From NCBI GenBank assembly GCA_965153455.1, contig OZ234495.1:10846875-10910874 (forward strand): 64,000 nt of DNA. The letters run 5' to 3'. Both the position numbers and the translations under genes were made by a program. This stretch comes from Sphagnum compactum. Lineage: Eukaryota; Bryophyta; Sphagnopsida; Sphagnales. Below the pieces are notes generated by a model. The model was not told the origin of the DNA, made no database searches, and saw only the letters and a list, made by a program, of their open reading frames with translations. Positions 1-12,480 of the stretch are shown in pieces (positions within the stretch are counted from its first letter, which is position 1; each line of letters opens with the position of its first letter).

Positions 1-350
1 CAAACCTTGATTAAACCTAGAATAAACCTAGGCTAAACCTAAAGGCTAAAATAAAGGCTAACTTAAGTTAAACCTAAAGGTTAAATTTAAGGATTAAACT
101 TAAGTTAAACTTAGAGGATTATTTTAAGGTTAAGTTTAAAGGTTAAACCTAAGATAAACCTAGAGGTTAAAGCTAGGTTAAATTTATAAGTTAGACCAAG
201 AGACTAGACCTAGGCTAAATTTAAAAATTAAACTTAAGCTAAAGGTTAAACCTAGCTAAACTTTAAAACTAACCTAGACTAAACCTAAAGGATAAACTTG
301 GTTAAACCTAAAGATTAAAACATAGGCTAAACCTAGAAATTAAACATGGT
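1..350. repeat. degenerate AAACCTA-type minisatellite
   Basis: The first ~350 bases are built from irregular repeats of an 11-13 base unit resembling TTAAACCTAAAGG, with drifting spacing and point changes. It resembles a worn plant telomere-type repeat (CCCTAAA) in flavour, but perfect CCCTAAA units are absent, so a true telomere is not supported. The array begins at the window edge, so its full length is unknown. No coding potential is visible. Confidence 0.7.
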
Positions 351-2220
351 TTTGAAATCAAATCACATGTTTTAGTCATCTAGTTGTGCACCTCATGATA
401 TGATATAATAATGTAGTCATAAACATGACTAAATTGTGTTACATGTCAAAGACATATTACATGATTAAAACTTAATGATAGAAACAAAAATTTACAAATT
501 ATAAATGCCACCTTTGGCTACACACAAATTGGTTTTTATTAGTGTGTTTTTATGCAACATAAAGGTGAACTTCTATGCTTTGATTTTTGCAACACATGGT
601 GGTATAAAAAAATAAAAATTGCAATGGTAGCATTTTTTCACAATCCATGTATTTGGTTTGTAGAATTTTTTTTGACATGATCATAATGACATATTCCATA
701 GCAAATAGAATGATTTCCAAGATTACCCAAGTGATCATTCATTTTGATGAACATTGTTGTGCACCTTGCTACAATTTAAATTTTATTAGTTGGTGGCTTT
801 AAATGAATATGGTAAAGGGAAAATTTTGAACTTTTTCACCATATTTAACATGTTGAATCTTGAATACTCTCATGAACTATTAGACCTTGTTGGTAGGTAA
901 TAACAAAAACACATTATTTTGTATTGAATTTATTTTGAATTATTGTTGCAGACATCTGAACAACTTGGATCCAAGCAAACAAATTGGCTATTAACTTTCT
1001 AGCTTCCAATCAACATTGTACTTTTGAATGACTCATTAAAATTTGATTTTTTCCAATTGTCTCAATCATTTTCTAATACCACAGCAGTTAGAAGTTCAAA
1101 CATTGGAAATTGTAAGTTTGAATCCATCGTTGGTTTAAATCCACATGAGTAGCAATGACTTACAAAACAAAACCTAAATTGAAGGGTAATTGAACAAAAT
1201 GGATTGGACCCCAATGGCAATTTTTTTTTTAAATTGTAAATTGTTACATGATTCTGTTGATCACAAAATGGGACTCATTTGTGTAAAGGTAACACATGAA
1301 TTCTTTCATGAATGGAGAAATCACAAGAAAAAAATTTAATGGTCAATCCCATAAATACTTGTAATAGACTATATCAAATTATTAAAAAATGAATATGGAT
1401 TTTTCTCTCACAATGTGTTTGTACAATGCTTTTGAAGATTTGGGACATAACACTTTGCATGTTGATAACACTTAAAGTCAAAAAATCAAGTAAAGAAATA
1501 TCTTATTTGTGAAATATCAAAGCATATTGCATTTTATTTTTCTAAATGGAAAATCCTTCTTTATATCAAAATTGATTTTTTACAATACCAATCTTTAATA
1601 GAAATGTTTTTAAAAGAGTTTAAAATGATATTTCAAATTGGTGTCATTGTATTCAATAAGGTGTTTGGCAACAAATGAACATGGCTATGTGAGGAACAAT
1701 AAAGGCAACAATGGGCACTTCCAAATTTGTCAAAAAAAAGCGAAGGTATATAAAACTTTGCAAATTATAAGCTAGTATAAACAAAGATCACTTTATAAAA
1801 TAATTGTTAAATAATACTAGAAGGTTGTTCATAAACAGTGATCCCATTTTTTTAAAAATTATGTTTGGAGTCTTCAAAATAATTTTGTATAAAGTTCTTA
1901 GTTTTTAAAACCCGTTGTGTTTCATTTGTATTTTCCTTGTTTATTAATTATTTAAGTGCATTTTTTTGTGTATTTCCTCTTTTGTTTTCCCCTTGTTTGG
2001 TTGTTTTCACTACTACAAAACCTTGGTTTTTATGCCCCTAGCATTATGATTATAATGATTAACATGACTAAGTTGATTGAAACATTCAGTCAAATCGAAC
2101 AATATCAATTTCACATGGACCAAGTTATGCTTATGTGGGGTTAGTGCTTATTATGGTGTGACTAATTTAATCAGTCCATGGTTAAATGTGGCTTGTTACA
2201 CATTATAATGTTAGATTTTA
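351..2220. other. AT-rich spacer without a recognisable gene
   Basis: No reading frame here resembles a known protein; the open stretches are short and low in complexity. The only notable item is a CACTA-like 13-mer at 2,008-2,020 (CACTACTACAAAA), annotated separately. Poly-A and poly-T runs are common. Confidence 0.6.
2008..2020 (+). mobile_element. CACTA-like terminal motif, copy 1
   Basis: CACTACTACAAAA matches the form of plant CACTA (EnSpm) transposon 5' termini. No matching inverted end (TTTTGTAGTG type) was found downstream, and no 3-bp target duplication can be assigned. It may be an orphan end or coincidence. Confidence 0.3.
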
Positions 2221-3175
2221 GCTATTAAGTCAATAAATAGTAGGTAAATAAGTAAATAATAAGTAGGTAAATGGATAAATAATAGGTAGGTGGGTAGCAC
2301 TACACCAAAACATGACTTTCATGACTATGACACTTTATGAATATGTCTTAAATCTAGTCATATAGTCACGTGTTAAGTCATGATTATGACTATAGGACTA
2401 GGTACAATATGACTAACTACTTTCAAACATATATGTGATTATTTATGACTAAAGGTATAATAGGAAGTTACAAGATATAAAATCCCTCTTCCCTCATTAA
2501 ATTTTGATCAATTTCAATTTTGGTCAGGTACATTAATTATATGGATAACTAGATAAATTAAGCTAGGTATGTAAACTAGGTTAGGTAGGTTAGGCTAATC
2601 TAAGTAGCTTACCTAACCTAGTGCATCGGCATACTTACATAACCTACTGTACCTACTTAATTTAATGTACCTACTTACCCATCGAAGTTAGAGTATGTTA
2701 GGTTAAACTAGGTGGGTAGGTAGCTAAAAGTTATGCTAGATTAAGTAGGTACCTAAATTAGTTATATAGGCTAGTTGGTTAAGTTAGGCTAAATAGGTTG
2801 GTAGGCAAAGCTTTAATGTCAATGTACATACTTAATTAGCATATTGTACATACTTAACTTAACATAATTATTGTTTTAATTTATTATACCTAGATAAGTT
2901 AAACTATACTCAAGTGGGTAGATAGATAAGCTAAGCTAGACTAGGTAGGTAATTTTAAATTAGTTATCTAAGCTAGTTGACCTTAGGTTAGGCTAGATAG
3001 GTAACTAAATTAAGTTAAGTCAACATCAACATAAGCTAGGTTAAACTAAAACAATGTAGGTAGGTTGGTAGGTAATATTAAGTGGGTAGATGGTACTTAC
3101 TAACCTATAATTTTCTTCTTATTTAGCTATTTACATCCTACATACCTACCTACCTATTACTTAGTTTTAAAAATG
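2220..3175. repeat. low-complexity TAGGTAGG / CCTACCTA array
   Basis: Nearly one kilobase is dominated by TAGG, GTAGGTAA and TTAGGCTA words in both orientations (TAGGTAGG on one side, ACCTACCT on the other). It could therefore fold back on itself. The units are too degenerate for one fixed period. Within it, 2,298-2,310 reads CACTACACCAAAA followed by repeated CATGACT words to about 2,470, as in the subterminal zone of a CACTA-like element. Confidence 0.6.
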
Positions 3176-4480
3176 ACTTGATCATTTTGATTGTATCATC
3201 TTGTTTTGCTATCCAAAATGACATAAAGACATTGACTTGTAGTAATATTTGTTGCTACAATTAGAGTTAAAGGTCAATCCCCCATACGGTGCAAACAAGC
3301 TAAAGTAAATGGCTCATTGTTATGTGTCCAAAAAATTTACATGTAACCATGAAAAAGTTTTAATGTATTGAAAGTAGATTTTTTTTGGTACAATAATTAA
3401 CATGATGATAAAATGTTGAAAAATCCCCATCTTGAAAGTAGAATTAAGTAGGATTAAAAAAAATGTTTCTATTTGCAGAAAATGTCCAATCTTACAAAAT
3501 GGGCTACATGTAAATAAAATATTGATTAAAAAAAAATTCAACTTAGTGCAACCTTAACAGATACTTATGCATTATCAAATTATGGATGTTATAATCATAA
3601 TATATCAAAGTTTTAATATGAAGTAGGTTTGAACACCATTTTGACCTAGTTAGTTTCAAATTTACTTTCAACCTATTTTTATGATACCAAAGTTGTTTAA
3701 ACTTTGTATCCAACTTTTCATAAACTAAATGCAGGGACCTATGGTTTTATATCTTTATTTCAATATATTTTGAATCTATTTTTTGTGTCCATATAAAAAA
3801 TTGTTTCGTTTTTAATTAAATTTTGGGCAGACTTCTTTTTTTGTCTACTTACTTTGCCAACACCCCATATAATAATGATTTGAAGTATTCATTAACTAAT
3901 TGGTTTGCATTTGTTTTCTAATATTAGATAAATGAATGTGTCATCCTCATGAATTCCAATGGAAGTAAAGGTTGTGCATGAATCATATATTTTGTCAAGT
4001 TCAAAGGTGGGGCATCTATGCATCATCATTAACACATCCCAAAACATTGCATATTTGTTATGGTTACATCAAGCTTAGTAAAGGGTGTTCATTTACCATA
4101 TCCAAAGGTAGCACATGGTCCTCCATTCCGCACTTTAGAAGATGAATTTGGTTACACTGTGTTGCGGCCTTGGAAATAATTCATACATGTAAAGATACAC
4201 AATATCTAAAATGCAATCTATAATTTTAAATTCTATCATGATACAATGTATTTTTTTAGACTTCATGCAAATATTAACATTTTGGGTTGCAACAATGTGT
4301 ATGTATGTATGTGCATTGTGTGTGAATGTGGATCTTTTCTTTCAAAGTAGATAATTAGTTTAGGCATATGTATGTACCAAATTTAGTGCATGGTTTAGGA
4401 AATAATCTAAGTCAATCTCAACCTAGCTTATTAAAAAGTAAAAATACACACATAAGTAATAGGCATCTAGCATGTCATGT
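3176..4480. other. AT-rich spacer, nothing recognised
   Basis: I see no protein-like frame, RNA gene or organised repeat here beyond a short GTAT tract near 4,300. The longest open frames consist of AT-rich filler codons. Confidence 0.6.
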
Positions 4481-4800
4481 TAGTCAAAATTAGTCAAGTT
4501 AATCAAAATAGATTATCATGTGGCATGTGGCACCCAAACATTGGTACACATGTTAATCATTTTAGTACAAACATTGGCACACATATTAGTCAAAATAGAT
4601 TGCCATGTGACACCAAAACATTAGCACACTTGTAACTAATTGGGTTGGTCAAAACATACATGCCATTTGACAACCATGTAAGCACAAACATTAATCAAGT
4701 TAATCACAATAAACATGCCATTTGATAACCATGTTAGCTAACCACTTAGTCACATCTTTCAACATGGGCACATACATGTCAACATGTATAGTTCAATCAA
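4480..4800. repeat. ~60-bp degenerate minisatellite
   Basis: Four to five imperfect units share the words GTCAAAATAGATTGCCATGTG, CACCAAAACATT and CACATGTTAATCA in the same order, spaced roughly 50-75 bases apart. The units are divergent, so this is an old tandem array. No coding role is apparent. Confidence 0.6.
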
Positions 4801-5137
4801 AACAAATGATTAATAAGCATTTGATCATAACGAACTTTCAAATCCTTTTTATTTCATTTCACATCTATAAAATACAATTATTTGAACAATTGATTCATGA
4901 CATGGAATGACAACAAAAGATTAAAAACTTCCCCTAGAACAACTCCACCAATATTTTTCACATCCAAGATGACTTACTATTTCCCACCCATAAACATGAA
5001 AATGATAGTAAAAGTTTGGGAGACTACTTAAATAAAACCATTTGGACCAATCATTATATGTAACTAATCAAGAGTTGTTGTCATAATCAATCAAGAATAA
5101 CTATCATGCTATATATAATCGATCAAGAACAACTATG

Positions 5138-5450
5138 ATACTTACCCTAACCTTCTTATTTGGATGTCTTAGAAACATATTTGCCTCCATGTACCAATGT
5201 GTTGCACATGTCCAAGGTTATGCATAGGATATTTTATAGCTGCTTACATATGTTAGGTTTTGCTCCTCTTCAAGATATATCAATTCTGAGAAAATATGTT
5301 AAGGTAATTTATATACCATATGCATATTCATTCGAAAGATATATATGCACAACATTTGGTGCAAACTTCTATTTGAGGGAGAGTCCAAATATGATTTCAT
5401 TTTGCAAAAATTGTGATGGGCCAATCAAAGTGGCTCATTGCAAAAAATAA
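5138..5450 (+). repeat. dispersed repeat A, copy 1, with an unknown 96-codon frame
   Basis: This stretch resembles 8,735-8,975 in the same orientation. Shared segments lie in the same order: a CTTACCCTAA / CTTGCCCTAA start, a ...CATGTCCAA / ...CATATCCAA block, and a TTCGAAAGATATATATGCACA / GGCTAAAAGATATACTTGCACA block. A frame from 5,160 stays open to 5,450 and ends with a Cys-rich tail, but copy 2 is full of stops and the protein is not recognised. It is probably a remnant of a repeated element and not a gene. Confidence 0.4.
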
Positions 5451-8400
5451 ACCAACAAAAGGTGAACTTTGAGATGCATCCACAACTAATTTGATAGAAC
5501 TAACAACAGGTATGTACCCACAATATCTAGACAATAAGACGCCTTGTAAAGTGCCCTGAGAGACCAGATTTGGACTATTGTATATGGCTCAATTTTCTAA
5601 ACTGGCTGAGAAACTGGCAATCCTTGTAAATAAGTGCAATCTGACATTAGATTTTATTTTGGGTAAAGCTTGGTTTCTAGAATCCAACAGCAGACTAAAT
5701 TTAAACCATTCTTAATCTTTCTAATAATTCTCGTGGTAGGAACATTATGAACTAACCCCAAGGGATTTGAATGAAAGTTTGCAGTCTTGTGGGTTGGCAA
5801 TCTCTTTAGGGGGCTTCCCGCATAGCATCTGCCACTGGTAACCAACTACCGCTGATGAGTGCAAAGCTAATTCAGACTAACTAATTAATTCTCTGGTCTC
5901 CAAAAACAAAGTCATGTCTAGAATCTTATACGTTACATATCAACTTTTGGACGCATATAACTGAAATGAAAGCAAGTCGAGTGGATCTGATGGCTTTGAC
6001 TAATTAGTTCGGGCTCACTCGCAGGAAGCATATGTGATAATAACAAGAGAATCTGTTCACAGCTCCCAAAATACAACAGACAAGGATTGCATGCACTGCT
6101 CTAAAGTCTCTCATCAAAGGGGTGAGTAAAAACAGTGGCAGTTTTTTGTTCTTTCACAGTCAGTACTCACTTATTCAGCACCCTTTCTGCTGCAAAGCCA
6201 ACACAGTCCTGGCTTATTAGGGTTCTCTTGACAAAAATATGCTGGCACCTCTGGACAAAAAAGATAAATACAAATTCAATATAAAAAAATCAATGGCCTA
6301 AACCATCACAGGGGAGACAAAAAGGGGAGGCCAAAGAAAGGCCAAAAGACAAACAGCTCGCATGAACCAAAAAAAAGGAGAGAGACAGTCCCTCTCAGGA
6401 AGAGAGACAAAAAAAGATCAGTGGGATTCCAGGCAGCTAGAACTCGTTCCCCGCCCCCACCCACAATTCCAACCATATTTGAACCGACTTTTGTAGTTGG
6501 GTCAAATTTCTCCTTCAGTATGCAACTAGCTCATACACTCCTAAAGGAAGAAAAACTAATGACTGTATGTTATGATCTACAAGATGCGTAGCTTTTGGGC
6601 ACATCTGAGCAATGTTTTGTTTAGGTTTTTGTCAGTGTTGGGTGCCTCGCAATAGGGCAACAGTAGACAAGAAAATGCAAACCCATCTTTCTCTATCTGA
6701 AAGGAAAGTGTTGAGACATGTCAAAAAGTGAATGCAATTCTTAAGCTAGTTATTGACATAGTAAAGCTTAGTCGTCCATAAATATTGAAGTGACCAGAGA
6801 AATAATTAGGAGATAGAGGAGTGATAGAGAAAATAATGAGACTACAAATGGAGACGTATTGTTACTTTATGGTCCTTCCATCAAATCACATGGTGAAATT
6901 TAGATGATCGAATTTTATTTTTTCTCAAGATTTCCTTTAGAAAAAGAAAAGGGCCCAAATTAAAAGGTTTTTTTTTTCTTTTTTTTCTGAAAAAAATTGC
7001 TGGTCAAAATTGATCCACTTTTAGCATGCATTCACCCTTTTTGAGTAATTTGTTGAATATCAATTTTGGATGAAAAATGGTTGTGGATGAATTTCACTCA
7101 TTATGGATGACACATATGTGATGATACATAAATTTCATCCTTTATTATAATGATGGATGTGATCAATGGTTTTCACTTGTGACAATGAGCTAAACGAGGA
7201 TGGATGATCTTTATCCATGAATGACAAGCTCAACTACATGAACTAACATATAAATATGTTATCTCTTTTTTTTATACGGTTAGACATTCAAGAAATGCTT
7301 CAAAATCTATTATGGGTCATTAGATGTCATCCTTGATTTTTTTAAAAACATGAAGTTGGTCTTGAAAACTCACATGGTACAAATTTACCACTAACACAAA
7401 AATTCACTGGCTCAAAGTATTTGTATTCATGAATGAATAGTAAGGTTTGTTATGCTCATTCCAATATTTGCGGCATTTTGTATAACCTTCATTAAGTTCA
7501 AAAGCAAGATTGTGAATTCATAAAATTTGCAAATAATTTACATAAAAAATGTACTCCGTACTTGGAGATTCAAAACTACATCATTCGAATGTCAAAAAGA
7601 AAGGTTCAAATTTATTAGGTTCAAATTGAGCTTGATTAAGGTGTTTTTCATAGCATGGGGCTGCACATACCATTTTATTTAAAAGGTCATGGGAGCACTA
7701 TTTGCTATTGCTACATGTGTAAGCTCATCCATGCAAAGGCACAACAACACATCATTCCTTGACACTAGTGCACAAATCAAAAGCTCTCAGTCCATTGGCA
7801 ATAAGAAGTATTCCTACTACTCTATACATCATTTTGAAAATTCAGACTTAAGGGCTCATCAATGACTATAATGGTGCACATATTTCAACTCTCAAAATGG
7901 AATTTTGTAACAATCCACAAAAAGGGACTTTAAACTGGTGTTTGCAGGTATGTTGTCTTTTATATATCCTCATGTAAGGATATGTAATTTTTTTCAATTT
8001 ATTTACCCATCATGTAAGGGTATATTAACACTCAAAATTCTCTAGTAGATGGGTAGTGACTAGAAACCCCCTTATCATATACCCCTTTTGGGGGTAATAA
8101 AAGGGTATTTATTTATTTCATTTTAATTGAAAAAATGTCCACATTTTGGATTTTACAAAACAATTTTAGAGGCCAAATCCAATGCCAAAATGCAAGAATC
8201 AAAATGTTTGATTCATCTTGATTAAAGTAAACATGCTTACAACAGAACACTTCGTGTATAAAAAGACAATGACATCATGACCTACATTCAATTGTTGATG
8301 CACATTGAAGCTAATTTTGAGCTCATCTCTGAGTGTTGTAGTAGGCTTTTAAATCATTCAAATTTGGTTAAGTAATGTGGAAGTTATGGCCCCAAAAAAA

Positions 8401-8734
8401 GGAAGGGGTCTTCCACTTAAAATATATCCTTACCACATACTTACCACTCATAACATGTGCACTTATACACATGTTAATAGTCCTCAATTGTATTCCATAT
8501 GGTTTGCCCAGAGAACTCCCCTTCTCAGTTATATACATGGGCCAAAGGGGAGACACTTTATCCTCACATAGAAACTTCTATTTTTGGGAGCTTTCCAAGT
8601 TACAATTTATTTATTTTTGCTTGATTTTGTGAAGGGTTGAAAGGCTCATTCTAACCCAAAAGAAGAAGAAAGGAACTTGGGAGGCACCCCATCTAATTAA
8701 TAGAACTAACCTAGTTTAGGGTTTAGGTCATACT
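5451..8734. other. spacer, partly of higher GC, no recognised gene
   Basis: Positions 5,450-6,600 are less AT-rich than their surroundings and read like unique plant DNA, but no frame matches a protein family I know. Positions 7,050-7,235 carry repeated GGATGA / TCATCC words in both orientations, possibly the end of a small transposon. Positions 8,080-8,096 contain a short palindrome of the form TACCCC-TTTT-GGGGTA. Confidence 0.5.
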
Positions 8735-8975
8735 TGCCCTAATTTCTTTACCTAGATGTCAAAACATATCCAGCTCTGGATATGAATTCTTTTTACACAT
8801 ATCCAATGTTACAAATAAGATATAATTTTAAAATTTACATACCACTAGGTATGCCCTTTGTGTGAGACTATATTGATTTTACACAAATAAGTTAAGATAA
8901 ATGATATACTCTATTCATACCCAGTGAATATATTTGGCTAAAAGATATACTTGCACACAACATTGCTTTAAACCT
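8735..8975 (+). repeat. dispersed repeat A, copy 2
   Basis: This is a diverged partner of 5,138-5,450, with the same segment order and orientation. The frame seen in copy 1 is broken here, which argues against a selected protein. Confidence 0.35.
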
Positions 8976-9204
8976 GTTTTACTTCTACTTTTACTTTTTA
9001 ATGAATCTGTGCAATTAGTTGAATACATAATTTATTTCTTTCAAAACATGGATGAAAAAGTATTTCCTTTTGTTCAAATGTCATAATCTTTTATACACGA
9101 ATGCACACATCTTTTTCATTATTTTTATATATATATATGGAATTTTGCAAGTTGGGTCAATAACTTTAGTGTATAAGATTAAGCTGGCTATTGACAATTG
9201 TATC

Positions 9205-9350
9205 AAATTTGGTATTAAAGCCTAGACCAACTTGGTCCCCAGTTTTGTAGGTACTTGGTCTAATACCAAATGACTCCTGTATTAAGGTCCAGAGGAAATG
9301 GGGATATAGTAGCCCACTGGTCTGGTTGTAGGTTTAAATATCAGTCTTCA
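9205..9350 (+). mobile_element. possible LTR-retrotransposon primer-site / tRNA-like remnant
   Basis: TGGTATTAAAGC at 9,210-9,221 differs at two positions from the plant initiator-Met tRNA primer-binding site (TGGTATCAGAGC), and the AAGCCTAGACCAACTTGG that follows is typical of copia leaders. Further on, 9,309-9,340 has a box A-like TAGCCCACTGG and a box B-like AGGTTTAAATATC, closer together than in a real tRNA. No gag or pol follows, so this would be only a leader scar. Confidence 0.3.
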
Positions 9351-9676
9351 TACTATTTACTAAGAAATTGTCCTCCTGAGTCCTCACTCTTCTAACATGA
9401 ATATATGTGTAGTTCTTTTGTGAGCTATGGCAGCCTTTTCCCTATGGCTACCTTTTTCATTACCCACCACTCTTTCATCATGGATGCCTCCTTTCTTTTT
9501 GTGATTATCATACATGGCATTCCAAAAGCAAACTTCAATGAAACACATGTTGCCTATTATCACAATATCATTATTGATTAGGTTTGTCGCCTAGTAAAAC
9601 ACTATCCATACCTACATTCATACCAATGCATCATCAATTTGCAATGCACATTTTAGATAGATTAGGTTCCAGGCGT

Positions 9677-9705
9677 AATATATATATATATATATATATA
9701 TATTT

Positions 9706-9736
<31 letters not shown>

Positions 9737-9774
9737 TTTATTTATTTTTAATTTTTAATTTTTAAATTTTTTTG
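9677..9774. repeat. (TA)n followed by (TTTA)n microsatellite
   Basis: A pure TA run of about 26 bases passes directly into TTTA repeats, then into T-rich sequence. Dispersed repeat B starts just after it. Confidence 0.9.
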
Positions 9775-9775
9775 A

Positions 9776-9965
9776 TACAATGCCAACACGAATATTTTTT
9801 TTCCTCAATTTTGTGATGTTGTCGTGTTGGCGATCATCCTCAAGGAGATTTAGCTATGTTTGGCTATAGACCAGCTATGAAATTAGAAATTTACTAAAAT
9901 CCTTTTATGTCCTGGCTACTTGCTTGAACAATGTGTAGAAACATAGCAATTTTTTAGAACTTGGT
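9776..9965 (+). repeat. dispersed repeat B, copy 1
   Basis: About 190 bases align well with 14,508-14,690 (same orientation) and with 50,465-50,640 (opposite orientation). Conserved blocks in order are a GTTGGCGATCATCC-like block, GGAGATTTAGC, TTTGGCTATAGACCAGCTATGAA, a GGCTACTTGCTTGAA block and ATGTGTAGAAACATGGCA. There is no frame and no obvious terminal inverted repeat, so its class (SINE, MITE or LTR piece) is open. Confidence 0.7.
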
Positions 9966-12169
9966 TTAATATTTTTTTGTCATCCTTGTAAAGTTTACAT
10001 TTCCATTTGTTACCATATTGAACAAATTTAATTATAAATCTTCAATGACATGAAAAGGAACATTCTTTGAAGATCATGTGTAATTAAATAAAAAAAAGGT
10101 TATCTCTTTGTTACTACACATCTAACATGGGCAATTAATGAAGTGAGATGATTTAATTTGTTTTCAGTGAAATTGTTTGCCTCATGTGTATGAAATTTGA
10201 AATTTAAATGATAGCATGGAATTATTTTTAATTCTTTTTCATGTGAGATTCTATGGATGCTCACATAAAGCACATTGTTTTGGTTATGGTTGGTTATCAT
10301 TTTACACATTAAATAGAAAAAAATTCCAACAATATAATCAAGGGTTTTTTAATGCCTTAATCAAATGTAATAAATGTCCCAAAATTAATGGTGATGACGT
10401 TATATCTATTTGGAAAGATCTATAACGTAGTAGACAACTTAAGCACGTATTGAATTGAAAGATGATATTGCATGTCAAGCGAAAAGGAAATGTTATGTAA
10501 TTGTAGTAAGGTTTATGAAAGTAAGTTCTTTTGGCAAATATTTTTTAAAATGTCGAATGTAAAATGTGAAAGGAATTGGCTAAGGAACAAACTAAAGCTA
10601 ATAAAAAACTTGTGAAAATGAAGCTTTAAGAACTCAATTTAGTAACAATCATAAAGTGAGGCAACATTGACACCAAACAAAACATCTATTTCCAATTATG
10701 ATTAATTGGAGTGAAAAATTGTGGTAATTCTTGTCATTAAAATATGTTTCAACAAATATTATCATATATGACCATAAAACTTTGTTTTAAAAGTAAGTGA
10801 ATTTGCTTTGCTTTCATAACAAAAAAATAAAAGTTATTCGAACATTCAAATTAAGAATATTTGGACACATATTAGAATGTTGCAAAATTTCAACATATTT
10901 AATATTTTAGAACTATGGTACAAATGTAATGCACAACAATATGTGACCATTTAAATTTTTAACCTAAATCATGTGATTATGAAATCTTTGTCAATATTGT
11001 GTTTAGTTGTATTTGGGGGGATGTATTATAAAACCATGACCTTTTTGTGATGGACATCATGCAAAGTTCCATGTTTCCATGAGACATGTAAAATTAAAAA
11101 TTCACCTAGTTTCACATAAATCCATGTTGGAAATATTCCCAAAACATACCACACACACCATATAGAAAACACACATTCTACCTCACTACTACAAAACGTG
11201 GATGTAGTTCACTAGTCCCCGTTGACTAAACCAATGAATTCACTGTGTTTCCACTAGTTCCCGTTCACTACAACTAGTGAATTCACTCAAAATCCAATGA
11301 AATCACTTGGTGTACAAGGATACCTTTTGTTGTAATGCCTCTTGATTTGATTATGATCTACCATTTACCTACCTTAGAATCAGTCATGTATTCAAAATTT
11401 GTGACAAAAAAATTGAATTAGGGCACATCAAAATTGGACATATGACCATGAGCATTTCAAACCTACCATTCATTAACAAAATCTGAAATAGGGAAAATTT
11501 GCCTACATAAACATGATATAATGAGTCAACAAAAAAACTAAACCAAAAAAAACTTATTTGTTCATAATTATCCCAATGCACCTAAAAAGTGAACAACATA
11601 TGAAAAAACTTCCCTCTTGCATTAAAATGAACATGTTATTGAAAACTTTGTGTTTATTAGATGTTGATTTTTTGTCATTGTACAGATGTAAAAATTGAAT
11701 TGCACATAAACCTTATGTTATTGCCTAGTTTTGAAATTAGGAAATAAGGTAAAGTGGCCAATGATTGAACACTTAGTGTATCAATCACCCCCCTCTCATT
11801 CAAACCACCTCCTTTCTTTATAGATAAAGGACTAAAAGGCACACCCATATCCCTTTAAATTGCTCAAAACACGTGAAAAAGAGAAAGACATGCCCCTCTA
11901 AAGTTTAGATGGTAGAAAATGAAACAAAAAACCTTTCATAGACATGGTAGCCCATGAAAGTTTGTTTTTCCACTTGAAATCAAATAATCATATATTGACT
12001 AATGGACTCTACCTACTTTCATCATTAGGATAGATGAAAAAAACAATGATTAATGTTCTCCAAATAATTGTTCACTTTTAAACACATGGTTCAAATCTAA
12101 TTTAATTTAAGGCTTGGAAATCAATGATAATGAATGTGAATCATTTTGTTCACCTTGAAGTTTATTGGT
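9966..12169. other. AT-rich spacer with an orphan CACTA-like motif
   Basis: No gene is recognised. At 11,184-11,196 the sequence CACTACTACAAAA recurs, followed by CACTAG / ACTAGTGAATTCACT words to about 11,300 that resemble subterminal repeats of a CACTA element. The rest is low-complexity spacer. Confidence 0.5.
11184..11300 (+). mobile_element. CACTA-like terminal motif with subterminal repeats, copy 2
   Basis: CACTACTACAAAACG is identical in its first 13 bases to the motif at 2,008. The next ~100 bases contain repeated TTCACTAG, CACTAGTTCCCG and ACTAGTGAATTCACT words. CACTA elements carry such short repeats near their ends. No transposase or opposite end was found. Confidence 0.4.
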
Positions 12170-12480
12170 GTGACATGCTCCTCCTAATTGCCATAATTGC
12201 CATGGTCTTGGTGTTCCTTTTGATTACCATGATTTGGTGTTCCTCCTAGTCATTGTGGTTTTGGTGTTCCTCCTAATCACCATGGTCTTGTGTTTCTCAT
12301 GATTATTATGTTCTTGGTGTTCCTATCGTTTATTATGTTCTTGTGTTCTTCTTGATCTTCGTGGTTTTATGTTCATCCTAGTCACCATGGTTAATGTTCC
12401 CCCTAGTTGTCATGGTTTTGATGTTTTTCCAAATTGTCATGTTATTGGTGTTTTTCCTAATCGATGTGATCTTGTTGCAT
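12170..12480. repeat. ~33-bp minisatellite, about nine units
   Basis: Units share the pattern TTGGTGTTCCTCCTAATCAC followed by CATGGTC, with substitutions and small length changes. The period is roughly 30-33 bases and about nine units can be followed. Many units contain in-frame stops in every frame, so it is not a coding repeat. Confidence 0.75.

Noticed and set aside
1-350. True telomere or chromosome end
   Set aside because: Perfect CCCTAAA units are missing and the repeat is heavily degenerate.
12170-12480. CRISPR-like array
   Set aside because: The units are contiguous and imperfect with no alternating unique spacers; the window is eukaryotic.
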